Shown: positions 1 through 8,377, counted from the stretch's first letter. The stretch is DNA of 19,157 nucleotides from Aminipila sp047974845 (GCA_047974845.1 JBKECQ010000113.1:1-19157), one strand, 5' to 3'. Program-made: numbers and translations. Notes: a model not told the origin generated them from the sequence alone.

Positions 1-2
1 CT

Positions 3-41
3 TGGATTGATAAATTAGGAAGAAGGTACCTAATAGCATAA
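3..41 (+). other. possible 3' tail of an upstream gene
   Basis: One frame stays open from base 3 to a TAA ending at 41 and would encode a 12-residue tail (WIDKLGRRYLIA). Two T-run hairpins lie just downstream, which fits the end of a transcription unit entering from the left. Twelve codons are too few to prove coding, and no family can be named. Confidence 0.25.
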
Positions 42-61
42 GGATATCCTTCTATTTTTTT
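21..61 (+). terminator. probable intrinsic terminator of the upstream unit
   Basis: AGAAGG (21-26) can pair with CCTTCT (48-53), followed by a run of T at 55-61. The loop contains the self-complementary AAGGATATCCTT (40-51), so two alternative folds are possible. It fits the end of a gene entering from the left edge. Confidence 0.5.
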
Positions 62-90
62 ATATTTTAACAGTTAAACGAAAAAAATAG

Positions 91-138
91 AAAATACCTT
101 GCAGAAAGCATAGAAAATGCAATCTTGCAAGGTATTTT
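91..138. terminator. long inverted repeat, better as a minus-strand terminator
   Basis: AAAATACCTTGCA (91-103) and TGCAAGGTATTTT (126-138) form a perfect 13-bp stem with a 22-nt loop. On the + strand no T-run follows. On the - strand the stem is followed by the complement of the A-run at 81-87, giving CTATTTTTTT, so it reads as a minus-strand or bidirectional terminator. No minus-strand gene is visible to its right in this window. Confidence 0.4.
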
Positions 139-150
139 GTCTACAGTCTG

Positions 151-190
151 AAGGAAGTAGCTATTAAGCTACTTCCTTTTGTTTTTTATA
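151..190 (+). terminator. strong intrinsic terminator
   Basis: AAGGAAGTAGC (151-161) and its exact complement (168-178) form an 11-bp stem with a 6-base loop (TATTAA). A T-rich tail runs directly out of the stem (177-187). It isolates the TfoX-domain gene from anything upstream. Confidence 0.75.
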
Positions 191-241
191 GCTGAATATA
201 TGTACATTTACTATAGATTCGTTTTTATATGCTAAAAATTG

Positions 242-250
242 TGATATAAT
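242..250 (+). promoter_or_regulatory. candidate extended -10 promoter for the TfoX-domain gene
   Basis: TGATATAAT (242-250) matches an extended -10 element with a consensus TATAAT at 245-250. The candidate -35 (around 222-227, TTTTTA) is poor, as expected if the extended -10 carries recognition. Transcription would start near 257 and put the 12-bp repeat array in the 5' leader. Confidence 0.35.
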
Positions 251-266
251 TACAAGAAATTACTTA

Positions 267-410
267 TAAAAAGATTAATAAAAAGATTAATAAAAATATT
301 AATGAGAATATCAATGAGAATATCAATGAAAATATCAATTAAAATATTAATAAAAATATTAATGAGTATATCAATGGAAATATTAATGAGAATATCAATG
401 AAATAATTTA
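267..410 (+). repeat. 12-bp tandem repeat array (about 12 units)
   Basis: Eleven consecutive 12-base units, all in register, run from 267 to 398, with a decayed twelfth to 410. The consensus is TRARAATATYAA: unit 1 is TAAAAAGATTAA and unit 4 is TGAGAATATCAA. The period is a multiple of three and the array is in frame with the ATG at 421. In that frame it would read as Asn-Ile-Asn-Glu/Lys repeats, but a TAA at 340-342 interrupts it. It sits between a candidate promoter and the TfoX-domain gene. It could be a slippage-prone spacer or a decayed coding repeat. Confidence 0.8.
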
Positions 411-456
411 TATAAAATTAATGAAAAGATTTATTAAAGGGGAGTGGGGGTTTATA

Positions 457-780
457 ATGGCGACAACAGTTGATTATATAGAATTTGTATGTGACCAAAT
501 TAGAGGCTTGGAAAACGTACGCCACAAAAAAATGTTTGGGGAATATATGGTTTATGTTAACGATAAACCTATTTTACTGGTATGTGATAATACTGTATAT
601 ATAAAAAAGATTTCGGAGCTTGAGGATTTGATGGTAAATTCAGAAACGGGCAATCCTTACAATGGAGCTAAAGAGCATTATATTCTGGATATTGAGGATA
701 TAGAATTAGTAGAATCTGTGGTTAAAATATTGGAGGGTGTTACTCCCTTGCCGAAACCAAGGAAAAAACGAACTAAATAA
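457..780 (+). CDS. TfoX N-terminal domain protein
   Basis: Protein of 107 residues resembling the TfoX N-terminal domain. The family typically starts with a short helix (here VDYIEFVCDQIRGL), then a segment like RHKKMFGEYMVYVNDKPI and a beta-rich core ending in a basic tail (KPRKKRTK). TfoX itself controls competence in gamma-proteobacteria, but in Clostridia stand-alone N-terminal-domain proteins have no established role, and none is assigned here. The ATG at 457 is chosen because the family normally begins with a short MA(T/S)..EY/DY stretch and a G-rich SD-like tract (439-450) precedes it. An in-frame ATG at 421 would add 12 residues but lacks a Shine-Dalgarno. The gene stands alone, with 108 bp before the next one. 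Confidence 0.8.
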   Translation: MATTVDYIEFVCDQIRGLENVRHKKMFGEYMVYVNDKPILLVCDNTVYIKKISELEDLMVNSETGNPYNGAKEHYILDIEDIELVESVVKILEGVTPLPKPRKKRTK

Positions 781-888
781 GAACCTTATAATAAGTTATT
801 TAGAGTGGTGATGTTTCAGATTTTAGTATTAGTATATGTTTAGTACCAAAATCAATAATGGCAGTATTGCTTAAAGGAGAATTTGAAA

Positions 889-1347
889 ATGAAATTAAAA
901 AACCCTATGTTGGTTGTTACCGATATTGATAAATCAGTTGAGTTTTATAAAAAAGTACTTGGACTTCATGTAATTATGGACTTTGGGGCAAACAAAACTT
1001 TAACCGGTGGTTTAGCCTTGCAGACAATTGAAACATACAAAGAGTTTATTGGTACAGATGATATTTCATTTGGTAATAATAATTTTGAAGTTTATTTTGA
1101 GGAAGATGATTTTGACAAGTTTGCAGTAAGGCTCAAAGAATGCGATGTTGAATATGTTCACACTATTAAAGAGCATTCATGGGGGCAGAGAGTTGTTCGG
1201 TTCTATGACCCTGACAAGCATATTATTGAAATTGGAGAAAATATGAAAGTGGTCTGCAAGCGTTTCTTAGAGGGTGGAATGACACCTGAACAGGTTGCTA
1301 TGCGCATGGACGTACCAATAAAATTTGTGAATTCTTGTATAAGATAA
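889..1347 (+). CDS. VOC (glyoxalase/bleomycin-resistance-like) family protein
   Basis: Protein of 152 residues with the paired beta-alpha-beta-beta-beta fold of the vicinal oxygen chelate family. The first module begins at NPMLVVTDIDKSVEFYKKVL and the second contains VVRFYDPDKHIIEIGE, whose final Glu matches the usual C-terminal metal ligand. Substrate cannot be read from sequence. The last 30 or so residues (KRFLEGGMTPEQVAMRMDVP...) lie outside the VOC fold and look like a short helix-turn-helix. The ATG at 889 is preceded by AAAGGAGA (873-880) at 8-base spacing. A TTG at 883 also opens the frame but sits too close to that site. Confidence 0.85.
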   Translation: MKLKNPMLVVTDIDKSVEFYKKVLGLHVIMDFGANKTLTGGLALQTIETYKEFIGTDDISFGNNNFEVYFEEDDFDKFAVRLKECDVEYVHTIKEHSWGQRVVRFYDPDKHIIEIGENMKVVCKRFLEGGMTPEQVAMRMDVPIKFVNSCIR

Positions 1348-1406
1348 AGTCTTATCATATATATCATAGTAAAGAAATGTGTGTAAACTATGGGGTTAGG
1401 GATAAC

Positions 1407-1434
1407 ATCATATCCTAGTGATAAAAGATATGAT
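1407..1434. repeat. inverted repeat upstream of the DUF2812-like gene
   Basis: ATCATATC (1407-1414) and GATATGAT (1427-1434) are exact complements separated by 12 bases. No T-run follows, so it is not a typical terminator. It lies about 80 bases upstream of the next start codon and could be an operator or leader hairpin. Confidence 0.4.
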
Positions 1435-1515
1435 AGCTAAAAATGTGAAAGGATCGAGATAAATCACAAAAGGATATATCTTGAGTCTTAGAGTGTAACT
1501 TAAGGGCAGGGGAAA

Positions 1516-2814
1516 ATGAATAAACAAATAATAAAAAGGCTTTGGAGATTTGAGGATAAAGACATCTATCTAATAGAGTCATATTTAAACGATATGTCTG
1601 CTAAGGGATATGCACTTGAGTATATTGAGACATTTTTTGCTACATATAAAAGAACTAATGTAAAAGAATATGTTTATGGTATCGACTATAATATGGACGG
1701 GCAAAAAGATGCGGAAGAGATAATTAAAACAAAGTGGATTCAGCAAGGATGGGAATATATAGATAAATGCAATGACATCATGATTTTTAAAAGCTTAAGG
1801 AAAGATGGATGTAGCAAGCCTTATGTAGATGCAAACAAAATAGATGAATATAGATATACAAAAATTAAAGCATTAGCAAAGTCACAAGCTATAAACTTTG
1901 TATTATTTTCATTTGTTACGTTAACAAATTTTCTTACGGATAGTAGCGCTAAGTATATTTGGGCGTATATAATGATTATTCAGTTATTAGATATGGGTAC
2001 ATTATTTAATTATAAATTTTTTAATAAAAATATATACAGGTTTAGGGATTGTACAAATTCAGAACAAATAGCTATAAAAGTGAAGAGGCTTAATTACATA
2101 AGTATTATTAAATTGAGCATCAAAGCTATGTTTTTTATATATTTACCAATTATTACTATGTTTTACTGTAGATATTATTTTCTAACAAAGATAATATTGT
2201 TATTCCTTATAGTGTTCCTTTGCTACATAGTCAACAACATTGTTAAAAAGCGTCATAAAGTAAAAAACAGCTTGCGTTGGGAAAGAAATTTGGGTAGATT
2301 TATTATAATTACAATAGGTATGATAATTATAATAGGTGTAACTTTATTATTTGCAGCTATTGATAGTCAGATACCATATGTTCCTAAGGATGCTCCTAAT
2401 TTAGCGTTAAACTATAAAGACAGTACAAAATACTTATATTATGATTACGGATCGTGGGAATATTCTACCAGCTATGGTTCTTCTGGGCATGAATATGAAT
2501 TTAGACGGGCGGAACTAAATGAAATCAAAAGTATTGATATAGGAGAAAATGAGTTAGTTCAACTTTCTTTTCCCAGTGTAGATGAAATAGAAAAGCCGGA
2601 GATACTTGAGGCAAGATACTGGAGCAAGGATGAATTTACAAAAATAAAATCTTATGATGACAGCTATCAAGAAATTGTGCTTGAATCAAATACATTCAAA
2701 CCACTTCATGAGGATGTGGTATATGCTGTTTATGCTAAGTGGAATGAGACAGATTACAAGGGAGAAGTGTATTACCTGTTCACAATAGCAAATAATAACA
2801 AAGAAGAAGAGTAA
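1516..2814 (+). CDS. DUF2812-type multi-pass membrane protein
   Basis: Protein of 432 residues. The N-terminal region (about 1-95) has the look of DUF2812: the RLWRFEDKDIYLIESYLNDM and GYALEYIETFFATYKR segments, then a WIQQGWEYI segment and IMIFKS. About five membrane segments follow (roughly 125-140, 147-167, 202-217, 222-242, 261-281). A hydrophilic C-terminal domain of about 150 residues rich in Tyr, Ser and Glu is probably outside the cell. DUF2812 proteins are often paired with a PadR-type repressor, and none is seen here. Function is unknown. The start has a weak GGCAGGGG-like site just upstream. It may share a transcript with the small membrane protein 63 bp downstream. Confidence 0.65.
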   Translation: MNKQIIKRLWRFEDKDIYLIESYLNDMSAKGYALEYIETFFATYKRTNVKEYVYGIDYNMDGQKDAEEIIKTKWIQQGWEYIDKCNDIMIFKSLRKDGCSKPYVDANKIDEYRYTKIKALAKSQAINFVLFSFVTLTNFLTDSSAKYIWAYIMIIQLLDMGTLFNYKFFNKNIYRFRDCTNSEQIAIKVKRLNYISIIKLSIKAMFFIYLPIITMFYCRYYFLTKIILLFLIVFLCYIVNNIVKKRHKVKNSLRWERNLGRFIIITIGMIIIIGVTLLFAAIDSQIPYVPKDAPNLALNYKDSTKYLYYDYGSWEYSTSYGSSGHEYEFRRAELNEIKSIDIGENELVQLSFPSVDEIEKPEILEARYWSKDEFTKIKSYDDSYQEIVLESNTFKPLHEDVVYAVYAKWNETDYKGEVYYLFTIANNNKEEE

Positions 2815-2877
2815 TAGAATTAAAGAAATTTTAAAATACTAATACTTGACAAGATACTGATATTAGGTGATATATTA

Positions 2878-3069
2878 ATGGGAGAAAAGATACGTATGGA
2901 TAACAATAATGATTATAAAATAGTTAGTAAAACCGTTAAAAGTGGGATTTCTTTTGGCTCAGCATTAGCTATGGTTATTAGCTATACAACATGGAAGTCA
3001 ATTGGATGGGCAATAATCCATGGTCTTTTAGGTTGGATATATGTTATCTATTTTATTATTAAATACTAA
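2878..3069 (+). CDS. small membrane protein, function unknown
   Basis: Protein of 63 residues. A charged N-terminus is followed by two hydrophobic stretches: GISFGSALAMVISY and, after TTWKSI, GWAIIHGLLGWIYVIYFII. Short proteins with this SxxWAIxHGxLxWxYVxY pattern are widespread in Firmicutes and uncharacterised. Two starts are possible: 2878 (AGGTGA 10 bases upstream) and 2896, which would give 57 residues and has GGGAG upstream. Both preserve the membrane region. The gene is followed by a terminator-like hairpin at 3176-3213. Confidence 0.55.
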   Translation: MGEKIRMDNNNDYKIVSKTVKSGISFGSALAMVISYTTWKSIGWAIIHGLLGWIYVIYFIIKY

Positions 3070-3175
3070 CTACTAATTGAATACCTGAAAACAGATATAT
3101 TTTATTGTGTGCGTTTAGAAGTAAAAAAATTATGTTATAAATATGACCTTTTATGACTAATAATATCAAAGCTAT

Positions 3176-3213
3176 AAAAAAGAAATATATAGTTATTGTA
3201 TTTCTTTTTTTTT
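3176..3213 (+). terminator. intrinsic terminator before the sod gene
   Basis: AAAAAAGAAATA (3176-3187) pairs with TATTTCTTTTTT (3199-3210) across an 11-base loop, and the T-run continues to 3213. It ends the upstream unit. The sod gene would then need a promoter in the roughly 85 bases after it, where I see no convincing -35/-10 pair. Confidence 0.55.
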
Positions 3214-3300
3214 AATGTATTAAATAATAACAAATTTATTATTAAATACATAAGTTACTATATTAGATATAAATATAATAATAAAGGAAGGAATTTTATT

Positions 3301-3966
3301 ATGTATGAACATTATCCTTTTGTAAATCAACCGCTACCTTATCCATATGAAGCTTTGGAACCATTTATAGATTCTAAGACAATGGAAATACATCATGACA
3401 GACATTTACAAACCTATGTAAATAACTTAAATGCTGTGCTAAAAGATTATCCAGAGTTACAGAAACTTACTTTAGAACAACTAATATATAATGTACAAAT
3501 GTTTCCTAAGAACATTCAGTTACCAATAAAGAACAATGCAGGTGGAGTATATAATCATGAGTTTTATTTTAATATTATAGAACCGTCTATGGAAAAAAAG
3601 CCAATGGGACAGTTACTTGAAGATATAAATGAGACTTATGGTGATTATGATAACTTTAAAGAGGAATTTAAAGCCGCAGCCTTAAGCGTTTTTGGTTCGG
3701 GATATGCCTGGCTTGTTGCAGATAGGGATGGAGATTTAAATATTATTACTACAGCTAATCAGGATACTCCTTTACCTGAAGGGTATTGTGCTATTATTAA
3801 TATTGATGTTTGGGAACACGCCTATTATTTAAAACATTATAATCAAAGAAGTGCTTACATAGACGACTGGTATAATGTTTTGAATTGGGAAAATGCACTT
3901 GAAAATTATATGAAGTGTATGTCGAGAATTAAGTTTATGTCACTTGTAAATTCAATAGACCAGTAA
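3301..3966 (+). CDS. sodA: superoxide dismutase, Fe/Mn family (Mn-type residues)
   Basis: Cytoplasmic enzyme of 221 residues that disproportionates superoxide to oxygen and hydrogen peroxide. The four metal ligands are visible: His31 in EIHHDRHLQTYV, His86 in NNAGGVYNHEFYF, and Asp169 and His173 in DVWEHAYYLKHY. Gly82 occupies the site where Fe-SODs carry the active-site Gln, and Gln154 in ANQDTPL supplies it as in Mn-SODs, so the enzyme is Mn-type or cambialistic. The ATG at 3301 follows AAAGGAAGGA at good spacing. The open frame extends 35 codons upstream, but that stretch is terminator and low-complexity AT sequence. It lies 273 bp upstream of the MerR gene with no evidence of shared transcription. 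Confidence 0.93.
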   Translation: MYEHYPFVNQPLPYPYEALEPFIDSKTMEIHHDRHLQTYVNNLNAVLKDYPELQKLTLEQLIYNVQMFPKNIQLPIKNNAGGVYNHEFYFNIIEPSMEKKPMGQLLEDINETYGDYDNFKEEFKAAALSVFGSGYAWLVADRDGDLNIITTANQDTPLPEGYCAIINIDVWEHAYYLKHYNQRSAYIDDWYNVLNWENALENYMKCMSRIKFMSLVNSIDQ

Positions 3967-4239
3967 GTTATATATGTCTATATTGAAAACCAATATGTAA
4001 AATGATAAAATAGATTACAAATAATGTAATACACTGGACAAATAATAAAAATATTATTTATACTATGTTAGGTCTGTAGTTCTAATTCTAATATTAACGT
4101 ATACTGTAAATGAGAAATATCCTATTTTGAGATAATTCTATTAATATAGCTTTTTATTTAGAAATAGAAATAGTAGCGTGTACAAACTTCTTAGATTTCT
4201 TAGAAGATTGAAGAAAAAATGTAGGAGGAACTAAGTATA

Positions 4240-5070
4240 ATGGATGAAAAGGAATTTTACTCAATAGGCGAAGTTAGCAAAATTTGTAATATCTCCAAAA
4301 AGGCTTTGAGATTTTATGACAAGATAGGAATTATTTCCCCTGATAAAGTATGTGATGAAAATAATTACAGATTTTATAACCGTGTAACCCTATTATCATT
4401 GCCGGTTATTAAATACTATAAGCAAATGGGTTTTAAATTAGAAGAAATGAGAGAGTTATTTGAATGTAATAACTATGAAGTTATAGAGCGACATTTCAGA
4501 AAAAAGATAGATGAGTTAAAAGAGCTGGAAAGAAACATTCATAACAGCTATACATCAGTAAAAGACTGGTACGACTTAGTGCTTGAAGCTGAATTAGTAA
4601 TAAAAAATGATGTTCATGAAGTAGCAGTTAAATATGTGGATAGCACTATTTATTGTTATATGGAGCAAGACTTTGATTATAATTATAGAGAAGCAATAAT
4701 AAATATTGACTGGACTAACTATCTGGATAGCATTCACAATGAGATAACAGGGCCCGTAATATTAAATTTTTCATCTTTTAGAGAAAAGATGAGCGGTAAA
4801 TCAAAGAGAGTAAAGATAATGCAAAAGCCTATACTTGAATACTTAGAGGATCAAGTTACAAAAGTCGGAGGTGATATGGTAGCATCGTGTTATCATATAG
4901 GTTCACCACAGACTATATCTAAATCATATCAAAAAATATGTGACTGGGCAGATGAGCATGGATATGTATGCCATGATGAGTGTTTTGAAAGGTATGTTAC
5001 GGATTATTGGACTACAAGAAATGAAGACCAATTTGTAACAGAGATAATGATAGGAATAACAAGAGCATAA
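4240..5070 (+). CDS. MerR-family transcriptional activator, BltR/BmrR-like
   Basis: Regulator of 276 residues. The N-terminal winged helix-turn-helix (about 6-75) has the family pattern YSIGEVSKICNISKKALRFYD, then YRFYNR and a coiled-coil dimerisation helix (about 80-115). Residues about 120-276 form a C-terminal effector-binding domain of the GyrI-like type seen in multidrug and small-ligand sensors such as BmrR and BltR. Such activators bind between -35 and -10 boxes spaced 19-20 bp and realign them. Two promoters with exactly this structure lie downstream, at 5333-5364 (surface hydrolase) and 8524-8555 (cut operon), so it is the obvious candidate activator of both. The ligand is unknown; choline or a choline derivative is an inference from context. 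The start follows AGGAGGA (4223-4229). Confidence 0.9.
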   Translation: MDEKEFYSIGEVSKICNISKKALRFYDKIGIISPDKVCDENNYRFYNRVTLLSLPVIKYYKQMGFKLEEMRELFECNNYEVIERHFRKKIDELKELERNIHNSYTSVKDWYDLVLEAELVIKNDVHEVAVKYVDSTIYCYMEQDFDYNYREAIINIDWTNYLDSIHNEITGPVILNFSSFREKMSGKSKRVKIMQKPILEYLEDQVTKVGGDMVASCYHIGSPQTISKSYQKICDWADEHGYVCHDECFERYVTDYWTTRNEDQFVTEIMIGITRA

Positions 5071-5090
5071 TATACAAATTTTATTCAAAT

Positions 5091-5127
5091 AAAGCATTCC
5101 CTATAGTGGAATGTTTTATTTTTTTTT
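5091..5127 (+). terminator. intrinsic terminator of the MerR gene
   Basis: AAAGCATTCC (5091-5100) pairs with GGAATGTTTT (5108-5117, one G-U pair) around a 7-base loop, followed by a nine-base T-run (5119-5127). It sits 20 bp after the regulator stop codon. The remaining bases up to the promoter at 5333 hold no supported gene. Confidence 0.8.
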
Positions 5128-5332
5128 AAACAAAATAAAACTGCATTATTAAAAATTATAGCAAAGAAGTTCTTGGAAATATAAGAAATATGTGCTAGAT
5201 TTTTTAATTTATATATTGTTTGGAAATATAGAATTTCTAAGGGAAATTTGAGTTTTACCATAAAATGTGGTTTTGTATATAGTAATACTCATAGTATTTT
5301 TGGTATTTACACAAAAGGTGCTTGTTGAATTA

Positions 5333-5364
5333 TTGACCTTCCCCCTAAGGGTAAGGATTATAAT
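5333..5364 (+). promoter_or_regulatory. MerR-type promoter/operator A, driving the SLH hydrolase gene
   Basis: The -35 box is TTGACC (5333-5338) and the -10 box is TATAAT (5359-5364), with a 20-bp spacer instead of the usual 17. The spacer carries a dyad: half-site CCTTCCCC (5337-5344), centre CTAA, half-site GGGTAAGG (5349-5356), with 7 of 8 positions complementary. Over-long spacers with a central dyad are the known signature of MerR-family activation. Transcription would start near 5371, about 36 bases before the start codon at 5408. Confidence 0.85.
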
Positions 5365-5407
5365 TGAGGTGTTGAAGTGTAATTATTTTAAAATGAGGAG
5401 GAAGATG

Positions 5408-8335
5408 ATGAAATTTAGAGTGGGTTTAGTGCTAGCAGTAGGTGTAATAGTAGCCTTGTTACTATGTGCAGTTCCTGTTTTTGCAGCTGAAGGAGGAGTA
5501 ATAAAAGGTACAACTCCAATTGACCAAGGAATGGCAAACAATGCAAAGGATATTACAATTTATAACAGCAAAATAGCAGCGTCATTTGCTGTTGGAACTC
5601 CAAACTATTGGAACATGACAAAAGGAAGTATTCTGGATGTTGCCATGATGAAAGGTGAAACTAAAGATGGGAAACCTATTTTTGGTGTAGATTTAGTAAA
5701 TGACGTTGAATTTTTAAATAACTATTGGACTGCAACGGACTCATACAAGGGAGAGGATTTACTGGAAAATGTAGATGTTACATATAAGGAAAACCCTACA
5801 AATATCGAGGTTGTTGCAAAGACTAGATATTACAAAGAAGGTCATGATAAACCGTTAGAAGTAACTATAAAATATGTACTGGAAGATGGTAAAAATTATA
5901 TTACTATGACTACTACAATGAAAAATCCTGCTGGTAATCAACCCTATGAGAGCATGAATGCAGGATACTCAATTTCAACATTGGCCGCTAATACTTTCGG
6001 TCCTTTCGGATGGTACCCGGATACAAAGGTAACTGGCATACGTATTGGTAATGACCCTAGAGTGAATGAACCGTTAGCAAATTTTGTGGCTACTTATGGT
6101 CAGGAATCCTATAGCTCAACATATTGTGTTTCGGTTGCATTAGATGGAGCCGATACATATAAAGGATCGTCCGGATATAAAGACATCTATAAAAGAGTAA
6201 CCGTTCCCGGAGGGGAAACCATAACTTTTAAGGGCGAAATGCTTGTTTCTGATACAGCTTCAACAACTCCTATCGTTGAAAGAGATATTGAAAAGGCTAA
6301 AATGAAAAGTGATACAATAACAGGCAAGGTTATTGATAATGCCGGAAAGCCTGTTTCAAATGCCTTTGTAATTATATATAAGGATGGATCTTATGTCGCT
6401 AATGATGATAAGACTGTCGTAAAGGTTGAATCTGCACCACTTGCTTGGGTTATGACAGATTCAAAGGGAGAATATAGTTTTAAGTTACCTGATGGAACGT
6501 ATAAAGTTCATGCTGAAGCATTGGGATGCACTCCGTCTAATTCACAAGCAGTAGTAATAAAGGATGGAACTGCAGATCATAAGAACTTAGAATTTTCATT
6601 ACAGGCTGGAGCTCATGCTACAATTAAAGTAAAAGATCAAAGTGGTAAGAATATTCCTGCAAGAATTGATGTTAAATCAAGTTCACCTACTGATATAAAA
6701 ATGCTGGGAAGTTCTGTTTACTTTACAAAGTTGGTAAATGGTGAATACGTAGCAGACTTCGATGTACCGGCAGGAACATTTTCATTTACAGCATCATATG
6801 GAGCAGACTATGAATCTAAATCTGCAACTATTGAGGATGTTAAAATTGAATCTGGAAATGCATTTGTCAGTACAAATGACCTAGTGATTAAAGAAGTTAT
6901 TAATCCTAGAAAAGATAACTGGTACAACATGGATAATCACCAACACTCAAGTTTGGGAGATGGTGCAACTCCCATTGATCAGCTATTTATAGCACAAATT
7001 TGTGCTAAGCTTGACTTTAACTTAGTTTCTGACCATGATTCAGTTCAAAATGACGCTGAGATGGTGAAATTAGCAACTTCAGTAGGAAGACCGGTTATTC
7101 CTAGTCTTGAAGTTTCACCGGGATGGGGGCATTGGGGAATTCTTAATGTTGATTATTCGCAGGCAGATAAACAGGCAACTCCTATAAGTGCATCATTGAA
7201 GCCTGGAGAAATTATTTCCAAGGGACATCAAATGGATGCGGTAGTAGTTGTAAATCATCCTTATACTGATTATGGCTTTTTCTTAAATAGAGAAGGCGTT
7301 TTAGGTGGCAAAGAAAAGGCGGCAGACGAATTTGACCTTATTGAACTACAGTCAACTATAGACCTTTCTGACGCAAAGAACATGGATGCTAGAGCATTGG
7401 CAGATGCAATGAATGTTTACTGGAATAAAGGTCAAAAGAAGTTTTTAAGTGCGGGTTCAGACCAGCATGATGTTAAATCAGGATTATATCCGGGCATTAT
7501 AAGAATGTATACTCATATTGAAGGTGATGTAACTTCAGAAAAGTATCTTGCAGCATTAACATCCGGCCATGCATATGCAACAATGGGACCTCTATTTACT
7601 TCTGCCAATGAGTCTATGTTTGGAGAAACATATAATGTAAAGAAAGGCGAAGCTAAAGTCTTTAATTCTAAGATTCAGGCTGTAAATGGATTGAAGAGAA
7701 TAGATGTATACAGCATGGGTAAGGTTATAGCTTCATATGAATATGATACACAAGAGGCTGTTGATTTTTCATTTGAAATGAAAAACAATGGAACTAAGAA
7801 CCTTTGGTATAGTTTTGTTGCAGTGGATGGTAAGGGCCGTTATGCAGTAACAAATCCTATTTGGGTTGATGAGTATAATACTTCAAATGTTTCAGTATCC
7901 AGAGCTCAATTTGTAGAAATGCTTTACAATCTAACCGAACAAAAAGAGGCTGAGAAAGTATCAACATTTAATGATGTAGCACTAGACACCTCATATGCAA
8001 ATGCTATTGCATGGGCAAAGAAGAATGGAATAGTAAATGGAGTAACAGAGACGAAGTTTAAACCAAATGAATCTATTACAAGGGAACAAATGGTAACAAT
8101 TTTATATAACTATGCTAAGATTATGGGCAAGGATGTTTCTAATATAGAAGGAATGGCAATACAGAACTTTGACGATTGGGGTAAAACTTCTGCATATGCT
8201 AAGAATCCAATGAGATGGGCGTTTAACCAAAATATTATTGTCGGAAAGTCTCAACAGGTTTTAGGACCAAAAGATACAGCAACAAGAGCCCAAGCTTCCA
8301 TTATTATTGAAAGAGTAACTAATTTGCTTAAGTAG
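5408..8335 (+). CDS. secreted S-layer-anchored PHP/CehA-type metallohydrolase
   Basis: Protein of 975 residues. A signal peptide (about 1-26, ending VPVFA-AEGG) precedes a beta-rich domain to about 300 and a carboxypeptidase-regulatory-like beta-sandwich (about 304-390), with further beta structure to about 500. Next is a PHP-fold metal site typical of the CehA/McbA hydrolase family: His511 and His513 (DNHQHSS), Asp542-His543-Asp544 (SDHD), Glu568, His575, His617 (VVNHPY), Asp685 and His687 (GSDQHD). The C-terminus (about 828-975) holds SLH repeats with ITREQM and ATRAQA, anchoring it to the cell wall. The family hydrolyses esters or phosphoesters; this substrate is unknown. ATG 5408 follows GAGGAGG at 6-base spacing. 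Longer reading to 5267 is excluded because promoter A lies inside it. It is a monocistronic unit ending in a terminator. Confidence 0.85.
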   Translation: MKFRVGLVLAVGVIVALLLCAVPVFAAEGGVIKGTTPIDQGMANNAKDITIYNSKIAASFAVGTPNYWNMTKGSILDVAMMKGETKDGKPIFGVDLVNDVEFLNNYWTATDSYKGEDLLENVDVTYKENPTNIEVVAKTRYYKEGHDKPLEVTIKYVLEDGKNYITMTTTMKNPAGNQPYESMNAGYSISTLAANTFGPFGWYPDTKVTGIRIGNDPRVNEPLANFVATYGQESYSSTYCVSVALDGADTYKGSSGYKDIYKRVTVPGGETITFKGEMLVSDTASTTPIVERDIEKAKMKSDTITGKVIDNAGKPVSNAFVIIYKDGSYVANDDKTVVKVESAPLAWVMTDSKGEYSFKLPDGTYKVHAEALGCTPSNSQAVVIKDGTADHKNLEFSLQAGAHATIKVKDQSGKNIPARIDVKSSSPTDIKMLGSSVYFTKLVNGEYVADFDVPAGTFSFTASYGADYESKSATIEDVKIESGNAFVSTNDLVIKEVINPRKDNWYNMDNHQHSSLGDGATPIDQLFIAQICAKLDFNLVSDHDSVQNDAEMVKLATSVGRPVIPSLEVSPGWGHWGILNVDYSQADKQATPISASLKPGEIISKGHQMDAVVVVNHPYTDYGFFLNREGVLGGKEKAADEFDLIELQSTIDLSDAKNMDARALADAMNVYWNKGQKKFLSAGSDQHDVKSGLYPGIIRMYTHIEGDVTSEKYLAALTSGHAYATMGPLFTSANESMFGETYNVKKGEAKVFNSKIQAVNGLKRIDVYSMGKVIASYEYDTQEAVDFSFEMKNNGTKNLWYSFVAVDGKGRYAVTNPIWVDEYNTSNVSVSRAQFVEMLYNLTEQKEAEKVSTFNDVALDTSYANAIAWAKKNGIVNGVTETKFKPNESITREQMVTILYNYAKIMGKDVSNIEGMAIQNFDDWGKTSAYAKNPMRWAFNQNIIVGKSQQVLGPKDTATRAQASIIIERVTNLLK

Positions 8336-8377
8336 AATAATAAATTTTAGTATAACTATAAAATAGCAAAAGTAGAT

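Noticed and set aside
267..410. CRISPR array
   Set aside because: The units are 12 bases and contiguous with no spacers, and no cas genes are visible. It is a simple tandem repeat.
3196..3300. 35-codon upstream extension of superoxide dismutase
   Set aside because: It begins inside a terminator hairpin and is low-complexity. The SOD family starts near the ATG at 3301, which has AAAGGAAGGA upstream.
5267..5407. 46- or 47-codon upstream extension of the SLH hydrolase, giving a hydrophobic N-terminus
   Set aside because: It contains the MerR-type promoter A, so the transcript would start within it. The ATG at 5408 has a proper Shine-Dalgarno and gives a normal signal peptide.
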